Positions 1 through 6,481 of a stretch of DNA of 7,896 bases are shown here, piece after piece (position 1 is the first letter of the stretch; the number at the start of each line of letters is the position of its first letter). Both the position numbers and the translations under genes were made by a program. The notes beneath the pieces are model-generated. The model had not been told where the DNA came from. It worked only from the letters and a program-made list of their open reading frames with translations, and ran no database searches. The DNA is from Paracoccaceae bacterium (GTDB taxonomy: Bacteria > Pseudomonadota > Alphaproteobacteria > Rhodobacterales > Rhodobacteraceae). The DNA lies in the NCBI GenBank assembly GCA_025458985.1, contig JALORM010000069.1, positions 1 to 7,896 on the forward strand. Reading direction: 5' to 3'.

Positions 1-1958
1 GGCCCCGCCCCCATCGTGGAGCTTTCGCCGCCGCTTCGCCGGTCAGAGGTGCTCATCGTGTGCCCCGGGCTGCGGGTTTGCTCTCCGGAATCCGACGGGA
101 CGTCCACCCCGCCAGCGTATGCGAGCAAGGCGTCGAACATGCGCTGCACCTGGATGTCCGTGACGGCGGAATTACCCGAGGGGTCGACGGTTCTCAGGCG
201 AACAAGAAATTCTGGGTCAATTGGTTCGCCGGCAGCAAGCCGGTCATAGGCGGCGATGATATCCTCAACCGCCACTCTGCGGTTTTCGCCTTTTCCCCTC
301 ATGTGCTCGTGAGCGGCCGTGCCTTCTGTCAGGCGGGTCGTCGTGGCAGGGTTCAGCTCCAGCAGGTTGCGCAGCGCGCTCAGGCGCGTGTCCTGCGGCA
401 GGGCGGGATTGGACGCTGTCGCGAAGTTGCGGGCGTACCTGTCGTGGAATTGCATGCGCTCTGGACGCGTTTCGTTCCGCCAATCGTCACCACGTTGCAT
501 GAGGTGTTCGTGCAGCATCCGCAACGCGCGAAGCGGCTCCGGTGCTGCCGGCGTGCGAAGCAGGCTCAGCGGGTTGTGCCCGTGGCGCAGGCCAGCTTCG
601 TGCAGGACCGTCTTCATGACATGGGCGAGGGAGTGCGGACCCTGGTTGCCGGTGCCCGACACCACGCCGAAGGCGGTGGTGGACGCGCGCCGGCCCAGCG
701 ATCCGGCCATCGGGCCGCTGGACCCGTGGATATTCTGAAGCGTTGCGCTCAGTTGGGCGATCTGCTGTGGCGTGGTGCGGGCGGCGTGATGCCGTTCCCG
801 GCTGGTCTGCACCCTGAGTCTGGGCCCTGCGTCGGCAGCGGCAGGCCTGGAAGGCCCCGGCGCGCTGGGGTCCTCTCCGCCTTGGCCACGGAGCTGCGCC
901 AAGGTTCCCAGCAGTTCATCTTCGGAGGGGGCGTGCCCTGCAGGCGCGTGACTCGCGAGAAGGGCGCTTATCTCCTGCAACTCCGGCGGAGTCATGGCCC
1001 CGCTTGCAACAGCCATGCTGGCGAGGCCTTGCAGGATCGCGGTCCCTGCGGCCTCGGCGCGACTCTGCGGCGCTGGCTGGTTCAACGTCATTTGCGACAG
1101 GTCAGGCAGGAGGCTCCCGGAAGCGGCAAGCTCCGGGGCCTCGTAACCGGGAATCTGACCGGACCATTGCGAGCCAAGACCCTGCAACGGGTGAGAGCCC
1201 CAGCCTGCGCCAGGCTCGCCAGGCGGATCAACGGGCAGATGCGATCCCTGGCCTTGCAACGGGTAAGAGCCCCAGCCTGCGCTCTGATCATAACCGCCGG
1301 GATCTTGCGTGACCGGACCCGGGCCGACAAAGGGCTGACCCCTAACCGCGGGAGCCACGTCCCGAGGGGACAGGCTCCCGCCGTGAAGATACGGAAGTCC
1401 CCCCATTCCCTGAGTGGTGGCACCTAGATCGACAAGGCCCCCACCCGGAAACGCGGGCGCCGCGCCCGGAGGCGGAAAGCTCGTGCCGTGGAACCCGCCC
1501 ATGTATTGACCGCCCATGCCCAGTGCGCCAGGGGGAGGCCCCAGTACCCCGGGCACCGGGCCGATGGGGCCTTGGCCCCAGCCAGGCCCGAGCCCCGCTG
1601 CAGCACTCAGCGTACCCGTTCCGAAGCCGTGGGCGCCGTATCCCTGCTGCGTGCCGGGCTGGGCCAAGCTCCCGCCGGCTTCTGCGAAGGGAGACGGTGC
1701 GGGCAGACCTGCCCCCGACGAACTGCTCGCGCCAAATCGCGATGGCCCCGCAGACCCGGCGCCACCACGTTGCACCTTCGTCGGCGATTGGTTGCCCGAG
1801 GGGTTGTCCACGTCGTCCAGCGACCGCTTCGGTGACCCGCCAGAGTCGCTCCTCTGAAGCTGCTGCGACTTCTTTTTCCGAAGCTTGAGCGTGGGCAGGT
1901 TCGGGGGCAGGCCACCCGGGTCGCGGGGAGGTTCGCCGCCGCCGCCAACTCCCATCAT
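1..1958 (-). CDS. Unrecognised large Gly/Pro/Gln-rich protein, 3' end beyond window
   Basis: Reading the minus strand from ATG at 1958 gives 652 codons with no stop before the window edge, so the C-terminus is missing. The start is supported by AGGGAG (1967-1972) eight bases upstream; a second ATG follows at once. The frame stays open upstream to about 2136 but holds no ATG, GTG, TTG or CTG. Residues 1-64 are polar and basic (KLRKKK at 25-30, PKRS at 43-46). Residues 65-275 are low complexity, rich in Gly, Pro, Gln and Ser with spaced Tyr, Trp and Phe, and include a repeat at 226-240 and 250-264. From about 295 onward it looks more folded, with amphipathic helices around 296-328, 394-412 and 440-615. 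There is no cysteine, and only eight lysines, six of them before residue 62. I see no signal peptide, membrane segment or catalytic motif. A secreted host-directed effector is one possibility (inference only); a structural or scaffold protein is another. The reading frame is well supported; the function is unknown. Confidence 0.8.
   Translation of the reverse strand, partial: MMGVGGGGEPPRDPGGLPPNLPTLKLRKKKSQQLQRSDSGGSPKRSLDDVDNPSGNQSPTKVQRGGAGSAGPSRFGASSSSGAGLPAPSPFAEAGGSLAQPGTQQGYGAHGFGTGTLSAAAGLGPGWGQGPIGPVPGVLGPPPGALGMGGQYMGGFHGTSFPPPGAAPAFPGGGLVDLGATTQGMGGLPYLHGGSLSPRDVAPAVRGQPFVGPGPVTQDPGGYDQSAGWGSYPLQGQGSHLPVDPPGEPGAGWGSHPLQGLGSQWSGQIPGYEAPELAASGSLLPDLSQMTLNQPAPQSRAEAAGTAILQGLASMAVASGAMTPPELQEISALLASHAPAGHAPSEDELLGTLAQLRGQGGEDPSAPGPSRPAAADAGPRLRVQTSRERHHAARTTPQQIAQLSATLQNIHGSSGPMAGSLGRRASTTAFGVVSGTGNQGPHSLAHVMKTVLHEAGLRHGHNPLSLLRTPAAPEPLRALRMLHEHLMQRGDDWRNETRPERMQFHDRYARNFATASNPALPQDTRLSALRNLLELNPATTTRLTEGTAAHEHMRGKGENRRVAVEDIIAAYDRLAAGEPIDPEFLVRLRTVDPSGNSAVTDIQVQRMFDALLAYAGGVDVPSDSGEQTRSPGHTMSTSDRRSGGESSTMGAG
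1171..1282 (-). repeat. 72-bp (24-residue) tandem repeat inside the left-edge ORF
   Basis: The segments 1183-1210 and 1255-1282 are 28 bases long and differ at one base (gtgaga versus gtaaga), exactly 72 bases apart. Similarity continues more weakly over 1171-1182 and 1243-1254. In protein terms, residues 226-240 (SAGWGSYPLQGQGSH) and 250-264 (GAGWGSHPLQGLGSQ) align with 11 of 15 identical and a 24-residue period. Two units are visible. The DNA is more alike than the protein function requires, which points to a recent duplication. Confidence 0.85.
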
Positions 1959-1966
1959 TTCCCGAA

Positions 1967-1972
1967 CTCCCT
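1967..1972 (-). promoter_or_regulatory. Ribosome binding site of the left-edge ORF
   Basis: The minus strand reads AGGGAG followed by eight bases and then ATG ATG. It is the only good Shine-Dalgarno match in front of this frame and fixes the start at 1958, because the open frame upstream has no alternative start codon. Confidence 0.6.
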
Positions 1973-2160
1973 GGCCAACCGTTGCGGTCGCAAGGTCACA
2001 GAGCGGACCGTATTCCGCCCATTGAAAAAACTCATGGTCGCGCTGGGCGTCCGGAGGCGGCGACCGGGTCTTGCAGGGTCCCGCGAATCCCTGCCTCGGG
2101 CCGCCCGCCGATCTGCCCTGTACCGCAGAGCAGAGGTGCCCTACGTGTCATGCCATCGCA

Positions 2161-2198
2161 GGGCAAGCGGTTGCCCCTTGCGCGCCGGTCCCGGCGCG
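2161..2198. other. Two tandem perfect hairpins
   Basis: The first is a 6-bp stem, GGGCAA/TTGCCC with a four-base loop (2161-2176). The second is a 7-bp stem, CGCGCCG/CGGCGCG with a four-base loop (2181-2198). They are four bases apart. Neither is followed by a T-run on either strand, and they lie between divergently transcribed genes, where terminators are not expected. They could be 5' leader structure of the plus-strand gene, a leftover terminator, or chance in GC-rich DNA. Confidence 0.4.
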
Positions 2199-2315
2199 GC
2201 ACCGGCAAGCCTGAACCGACCCGGCTGCGGCGACAGGGCGTCGCGGCGGGTGCGGGGTGCGGCGCGCGGGCGGCGTGATAGGGTCGCATAGCCCAGCAGG
2301 CCCGGGACCAGACCG

Positions 2316-2894
2316 ATGCGCACTGCCCTCCTTTCCGTTGCGGCCGCCATCGGCCTCGGCCCGGCTGCGGCCGGGGCCAGCCCGTTCTGCGACCTGCTGT
2401 GGGTCACCCGGAATGCGATCTTCGACCGTGCCGGATACTGCTTTGCCAGCCCTCTCGGGCGGGCGCTGTTCGACAACGCCGACTGCACGCAGACCCGCCC
2501 CGTCGTACCGGCGGCAGACGCGCCGTCCGTGGCGCGGATGACCGCGCTCGAGGCCCGCGCCGGGTGCCGCGTCGACACCCGTGGCCCGCCCACATCCGGC
2601 CAGCGTGCCATCCTTGCCCGCCTTGCCCGGTTTGCCGACCTGCCCGAGCCCGAGGAACGGGGATGGGCCTGCATCGGCTACCTCGGCGCGCCGTTCGACC
2701 TGCGGGCAGGCGCCACGACGGCCAGCGCGACCGTCGGTCGCGTCGTGCCCGGACAGTCGCTTGTCTTCAACTACCGCGCGCGCGACGGCTGGCACTACAT
2801 CATCGCAACCGGAGGCCCGGACGGCGGGACCTACGAGGAGGGATGGGGCCAGGCCGACATCGCCCGGGGGCTTTGCCGGGGCGAGGCCGGCTGA
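2316..2894 (+). CDS. Exported DUF4453-type (YARHG-like plus SH3-like) protein
   Basis: This 192-residue protein begins with a signal peptide (hydrophobic residues 4-20, probable cleavage near AAAGA/SPF at 21-22), so the mature form should be periplasmic. Residues 25-57 carry the most telling motif: C25, then W29-TRN, IFDRAGYCF (35-43), SPLG and DNADC (53-57), resembling the YARHG-type domain of DUF4453 proteins that are common in Rhodobacterales. Residues 119-187 look like a small SH3-type beta domain (YLGAPFDLRAG, VVPGQSLVF, DGWHYI). Six cysteines (25, 42, 57, 84, 119, 187) would allow three disulfides. The Shine-Dalgarno is weak (GGGA, 2304-2307). It converges on the VWA gene with only 21 bases between the stop codons. 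The family assignment comes from memory of motifs; the molecular function of the family is unknown to me. Confidence 0.8.
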   Translation: MRTALLSVAAAIGLGPAAAGASPFCDLLWVTRNAIFDRAGYCFASPLGRALFDNADCTQTRPVVPAADAPSVARMTALEARAGCRVDTRGPPTSGQRAILARLARFADLPEPEERGWACIGYLGAPFDLRAGATTASATVGRVVPGQSLVFNYRARDGWHYIIATGGPDGGTYEEGWGQADIARGLCRGEAG

Positions 2895-2919
2895 CCCCGC
2901 CCGATCGGGGCGCGGTCAG
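2891..2919. terminator. Shared bidirectional hairpin containing both stop codons
   Basis: Bases 2891-2902 pair with 2908-2919 around a five-base loop (gatcg): eleven base pairs with a single C:C mismatch (2897/2913). TGA of the plus-strand gene (2892-2894) pairs exactly with the complement of TGA of the minus-strand VWA gene (2916-2918). The near-symmetric stem can form in both transcripts. No T-run follows on either side, so it is a GC-rich, non-canonical terminator, or a barrier that protects the 3' ends. The structure is seen in the sequence; the terminator role is inferred from the convergent position. Confidence 0.6.
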
Positions 2920-4553
2920 GGAACCGTCACCTCGACGCGCTGCCCGGCCGTGACCTCGAAGGCGGTCTCGGCCGGCGCCCGGTCGTCAGGATAGCCCGCC
3001 ACCGCGACGTACCGGCCCGCGGGCAGCGTCTCCTGATGGGCCGAGCCGTAGGCGAAGACAAGTTCGCGGCGATTGCCCTGGATGTCGGCCGCGGCATCGA
3101 GGACGGTGATCCGGTCGGCCCCGTCGGCGCTGATCGCCGCGACGCCGGCACCGAGGATGACCAGCACCTCGCTGCGCGCCCCGGCGGCAACCGCGAAGGG
3201 CGCCGACATCACCTGGGCTTCCCCGAGGCTCGCCTGAATCACGAACTCGCCCGCCGGAAGGTCGAGGTCCCCCGCGCCGTAGCGATAGGCGTAACTTTTG
3301 CGCCCGCCGTCGATGCCCGCGGTCGCGGCCAGGACCTCGAAGAAGATGGCATCACCTTCGACCGCCGGCCCGCCATCGGCATAGAGCGCAGACACCGCCG
3401 CGATGCCGGAGCCCACGACGATGTCTGTCTCAAGCCGCTCGCCCGGCGCAAGCGTGACGGTGCGGGTCGCCTCGGCCGGCCCCTGGCGGCCGGTCAGAAC
3501 CAGGTCCCCCGCCGGGATGATGGCGGTCAGGCTTCCGTAGCTGTAGGCCACCGCCTCGCCGTTCGCGGCCTCGACGTAGATGGCCGGATCGGGCTCGGCG
3601 CCTTCGCTGCGCCGCCCGGTCAGCGTCAGCACACCGGCATTCAGCACGAAATGCTCTTCGGTCAGCGCATCGGCGACCAGCGTGACGGGGCGCTCCTGCG
3701 CGACTTCGCCGATGCTCATCCTGAGGACGTAGTCGCCGGGGTCGGCCCGCGTCTCGTAGCGCGCGCCATAGGTATAGTGGACCGTTTCGCCCGACGGCGT
3801 CGCGAGTTCCCAGTAGATGTCGGCCTGAAGGTCCTCGGCCCCCTCGGCCAGCGCGGCCGTCGCGGCAAGGTTCACCTCCAGCGCGGCGGGCTGGGGCACG
3901 GGATCCGGCACCGGCTCGGGCGGCGGTTCGGCCGCCACGGTGCGGCTCAGCGCGTCGGTCAGCTGCGCGGCATCGGCGGCGGGCAGATAGGACCCTCCGG
4001 TGGCCTCGGCCAGGCAGGCGACCGCCCGCCCCTCGTCCTCGCTCAGGCCGAAGCCGACGACATGGGCGGTGAAATCGACCCCCGTCGCCTCCAGCTCGGC
4101 GCCAAGGGCGCAGGGGTCGGCCTCGCAGGTCTCGATCCCGTCGGTCACCAGGATGACCGTGGCCTTTTCCTCGGTCGAGCGCAGCGCATCGGCCGCGATC
4201 CGCACCGCCTCGGTCAGGGGCGTCTTGCCCTGGAACCGCGTGCGGTTGGCGAAGTCGACGATCGCCGGGCCGGTGCCGGGCGCGGCCTCGACCGCCACCT
4301 CGATGTCGCCGCAGTCGCCGCGCGTGCGATGGCCATAGACCACCAGGCCAAGCTCGGACTCGGCCGGAACGCCGGCCAGGACCTCGCCCAGCACCTCGCG
4401 GGCGATCTCGACCTTGGTGCGCCCCTCGATCTGCCCCCACATCGACCCCGAAGCGTCCAGCACGATCATCGTGCGACCTTCGGCCCGTGCTGCGGGGGGC
4501 GCGAGGATGGCCCCCGACACCAGCGCCACCAGAATGGCAACGACACGCAGCAT
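2916..4553 (-). CDS. Exported VWA-domain protein with four C-terminal beta repeats
   Basis: This 545-residue protein has a signal peptide (1-24, cleavage near AARA/EG). A von Willebrand factor A domain follows at about 27-205 with a complete MIDAS metal site: D33-A-S35-G-S37, T111 and D138. It carries the signatures of bacterial VWA proteins of this class (DASGSMWGQI, YGHRTRGDC, GKTPLTEAV, TDGIETCEADPC, CLAEATGGSY). C81, C143, C148 and C180 are all in this domain. A proline-rich linker (209-222) leads to four repeats, each with a YG motif (G at 263, 340, 426, 503) followed by P/L-A-G-hydrophobic strands. The MIDAS predicts metal-dependent binding of a protein ligand in the periplasm. GGGAGG (4560-4565), six bases upstream, fixes the start. 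It lies 249 bases downstream of the TPR gene on the same strand. The domain call is firm; the ligand is unknown. Confidence 0.92.
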   Translation of the reverse strand: MLRVVAILVALVSGAILAPPAARAEGRTMIVLDASGSMWGQIEGRTKVEIAREVLGEVLAGVPAESELGLVVYGHRTRGDCGDIEVAVEAAPGTGPAIVDFANRTRFQGKTPLTEAVRIAADALRSTEEKATVILVTDGIETCEADPCALGAELEATGVDFTAHVVGFGLSEDEGRAVACLAEATGGSYLPAADAAQLTDALSRTVAAEPPPEPVPDPVPQPAALEVNLAATAALAEGAEDLQADIYWELATPSGETVHYTYGARYETRADPGDYVLRMSIGEVAQERPVTLVADALTEEHFVLNAGVLTLTGRRSEGAEPDPAIYVEAANGEAVAYSYGSLTAIIPAGDLVLTGRQGPAEATRTVTLAPGERLETDIVVGSGIAAVSALYADGGPAVEGDAIFFEVLAATAGIDGGRKSYAYRYGAGDLDLPAGEFVIQASLGEAQVMSAPFAVAAGARSEVLVILGAGVAAISADGADRITVLDAAADIQGNRRELVFAYGSAHQETLPAGRYVAVAGYPDDRAPAETAFEVTAGQRVEVTVP

Positions 4554-4559
4554 GAGGCA

Positions 4560-4565
4560 CCTCCC
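4560..4565 (-). promoter_or_regulatory. Strong ribosome binding site of the VWA gene
   Basis: The minus strand reads GGGAGG, six bases before ATG at 4553. It is the best Shine-Dalgarno match in the window and supports both the start codon and efficient translation of the VWA protein. Confidence 0.7.
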
Positions 4566-4618
4566 GGCAGGCCTGAACCGGCCATGACGCTACCACGGCC
4601 GGACGCTTCTCACAGCGG

Positions 4619-4647
4619 ATTCTTCCGGGTTGCCGGCTGGTACCCAA
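4619..4647 (-). promoter_or_regulatory. Weak candidate promoter for the VWA gene
   Basis: On the minus strand TTGGGT (4647-4642) and AAGAAT (4624-4619) are separated by 17 bases, about 65 bases ahead of the VWA start codon. The match is three of six at -35 and four of six at -10 against the sigma-70 consensus. A separate promoter would fit the 249-base gap from the TPR gene, but a match this weak may be chance. Confidence 0.25.
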
Positions 4648-4772
4648 TGGCGCCGCCTGTCACCCCTTTCGGTGGACGCTTCAGGCAGTCGGCTCGGCCT
4701 GGGGACATCAGGCGCTGCTGGGCTCCCCACCCCCGGCACTCGGCGCCGGACACGAGCGGGAGGGCCGTTTGG

Positions 4773-4787
4773 GCGCCCCGGGGGCGC
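4773..4787 (-). terminator. Possible hairpin after the TPR gene
   Basis: The sequence forms a GC-only stem of five to six base pairs (GCGCC/GGCGC), 15 bases beyond the TPR stop codon. No T-run follows on the minus strand. GC-only palindromes are frequent in DNA of this composition, so this is a tentative call. Confidence 0.25.
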
Positions 4788-4802
4788 GGGCGGGGCGTCG
4801 GT

Positions 4803-6248
4803 TCACCCTCGGGCGAGCCGCGCCTCCGCCCGCCGCGTGTCCCGTCCCCGGCGGGCACGCGGACCCGTGGCCACGCGCAGCATCCGCGACCGCGACCAGA
4901 GCGCCTCGGGGCGCCGGGCGCTGGGCTCCGTTGCCCGGCTCCAGCCCTCGACGACCGCGCCATAGAGCACCTGCGCCTCGGCCGCAGCACCACGGCGGCC
5001 GACCAGATCGGCCAGCATATGGCGCGCCGCCAGCAAAAGCCGGTCCGAGGCGCCAAGCCCGGCCTGGCGCTCCATCGCGTCCAGAAGATCGCGAACCTGC
5101 CGTTCGGCCTCGTCGAGGCGACCCTGCGCTGCCACCTGCCAGACCAGGTTGTGCCGCACCGTCAGCGTGTCGCGGTGAAGCGCGCCGAAGGCGGGATCGG
5201 CATCCATCTCGCGCGCGATGGCGTCGAAGGCGCGTTCGGCCTCGGCGTGGCGCCCGCGGCAGCCTTCGGCCCAGGCGGCGTTCGCGCGGATGCGCAGCGC
5301 GCGCGGCCCGCGGGCGGCCTGCCGGCCGACCTGCCCCAGCCGCAGGCGGCGCACACCCTCGGCGCTGCTGTCGCCCGCCACGCCGGCCCGTGCGGCCAGT
5401 GCCACGACCGTCGACCGGCCCGCCAGTTCGGCCGCGGGGGACTCCGGCGCAGCGGCTTCGGCCGGAGCCTCGACCCGTGCACCGGCCGCCGGGTCCGCGC
5501 TGTCGCCCTCTGCCAGCGCCCCGAGCGCGGCATCGCGCAGCTCGTCCAGCTCCCAGCCTGAAAGCCTCAGCACGGCCCCCGTGCGATAGGCGCTGTCGCG
5601 GGGCAGCCCGCCTGCGCCGGTGCGCGCGGCCAGGATCGGCCCCAGCCGCGCGACGCGCCAGGCCAGGAGGTCGGCCTCGGCGAAGCGGTCGAACACGCGA
5701 TCGCGCATCGCCTCGTCGATCGTCTGAAGCATCGTCTCGGCGCCGCAGGCCCCCGCGGCCACGGCGCCGCTGGCCCAGCGCCGGGCGGCGACGAGGTCTG
5801 CCGCCGTGGTCGCTCCGGCAAGCGCGTTCTCGGCCATAAGCCCGTAGGCTTCGGCCAGGACGGGGCGCATCTCGTCGAGCCAGCCGGTCGGAAGCTCGGC
5901 CTCGGGGACGGGATGGCCGCCGTCGAGCGCCTGTGCAAGTTCGGCAACGAAAGCCTCTCCCATCCGTCGGGCCTCGGCACGGCGCCGCGCCTCGACCTCG
6001 GCCGCGGCAGCGTCCACGCGCAGTTCCAGACGGGCCGCGCCCTCGCGGCTGATCCGCCGCATGCGCCGCGCCCGCGCGACAATCCGCAGCACCGCCCAGA
6101 GCAGGACCGCCGCCCCCGCCGCCAACGCCCAGGGCGTCCCCGGCCAGTCGGCGCCGGGCGCGAGCCCCAAGGCCTCGCCAAGCCGCACAAAGATGTCGCC
6201 GGACCACATTCCGACCAGCCCCGAAGCCCAACCTGCCATGCCGTCCAC
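4803..6248 (-). CDS. Membrane-anchored TPR (kinesin-light-chain-like) protein
   Basis: From GTG at 6248 the protein has 481 residues. One transmembrane helix lies at about 39-57 (GTPWALAAGAAVLLWAVLRI), followed by a strongly basic stretch (RARRMRRISR) that predicts an N-out, C-in orientation, and an Ala/Arg/Glu-rich likely coiled coil at 66-103. An Ala/Pro/Glu-rich linker sits near 260-285. Helical repeats fill about 316-445; the best is LHRDTLTVRHNLVWQVAAQGRLDEAE, shown here as positions 357-382, matching the pattern of TPR_10/TPR_12 repeats. TPRs usually hold partner proteins. The C-terminus is very Arg-rich. GTG is preferred because a run of seven G (6253-6259) sits four bases upstream; ATG at 6239, three codons on, is the alternative. 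The open frame continues to 6365 without a better start. A scaffold role with the VWA protein is only an inference. Confidence 0.8.
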   Translation of the reverse strand: MDGMAGWASGLVGMWSGDIFVRLGEALGLAPGADWPGTPWALAAGAAVLLWAVLRIVARARRMRRISREGAARLELRVDAAAAEVEARRRAEARRMGEAFVAELAQALDGGHPVPEAELPTGWLDEMRPVLAEAYGLMAENALAGATTAADLVAARRWASGAVAAGACGAETMLQTIDEAMRDRVFDRFAEADLLAWRVARLGPILAARTGAGGLPRDSAYRTGAVLRLSGWELDELRDAALGALAEGDSADPAAGARVEAPAEAAAPESPAAELAGRSTVVALAARAGVAGDSSAEGVRRLRLGQVGRQAARGPRALRIRANAAWAEGCRGRHAEAERAFDAIAREMDADPAFGALHRDTLTVRHNLVWQVAAQGRLDEAERQVRDLLDAMERQAGLGASDRLLLAARHMLADLVGRRGAAAEAQVLYGAVVEGWSRATEPSARRPEALWSRSRMLRVATGPRARRGRDTRRAEARLARG

Positions 6249-6481
6249 AATACCCCCCCGGACGCGTCTCGTTCCCGGCCGCTCAATTCGGCCACGTCCG
6301 CGCCACAAAGAAACCATATTCCGCCAAGTCCCTGCGGAGAAAGCTGAAAATCCCCCAAGGGCCACACCCGCCGGGCGAGAGCGTTCGGAGTTCCGGAACG
6401 GTCAGGGGGTGCAGGGTGCCTTTGTTGACGCCGGGGCGACCGCGGATCATTGCACCCGCCAGAGCCTCGCCACGGCCTTGC
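6249..6481. other. Intergenic gap between the TPR gene and the leucine genes
   Basis: These 233 bases separate the hydratase stop from the TPR start. I see no convincing gene, promoter or classic terminator. A perfect 10-bp palindrome, GTTCCGGAAC (6390-6399), could be a half-buried operator or chance. The stretch 6314-6356 is less GC-rich than its surroundings and is where I would look for the TPR promoter. Confidence 0.45.

Larger units (their letters stand above)
1959..2315. other. Divergent intergenic region
   Basis: These 357 bases separate the minus-strand ORF (start 1958) from the plus-strand DUF4453-type gene (start 2316), so promoters for both should lie here. I find no convincing -35/-10 pair on either strand. 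The most AT-rich stretch is at 2021-2034 (ttgaaaaaactcat). The region holds two adjacent perfect hairpins (2161-2176 and 2181-2198). Longer ORFs that enter it from the right on the minus strand are antisense shadows of the DUF4453-type gene. Confidence 0.6.

Noticed and set aside
60..1427. Plus-strand open frame of 455 codons
   Set aside because: It lies antisense to the left-edge ORF. Its product has an irregular Arg/Gln/Gly composition with no domain-like pattern, and no ribosome binding site precedes it. The minus-strand frame has the better start and a coherent composition.
1955..2035. 26-codon minus-strand ORF whose TGA overlaps the ATG of the left-edge ORF (ATGA arrangement)
   Set aside because: The overlap would suit a coupled leader peptide, but no Shine-Dalgarno precedes its ATG at 2035 and the peptide shows no recognisable feature. 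It may be worth a look in ribosome profiling data.
3036..5561. Plus-strand open frame of 841 codons
   Set aside because: It is antisense to both the VWA gene and part of the TPR gene and crosses the gap between them. Long antisense frames are common at this GC content, and the VWA frame has unmistakable motifs.
4708..6231. Minus-strand open frame of 507 codons
   Set aside because: It overlaps the TPR gene in another frame; the product is almost entirely Arg, Gly, Ala and Pro, as expected from out-of-frame reading.
6249..6365. N-terminal extension of the TPR protein to a start at 6365
   Set aside because: The added residues are Arg/Gly-rich without domain character, and the G-run at 6253-6259 supports a start at 6248 instead.
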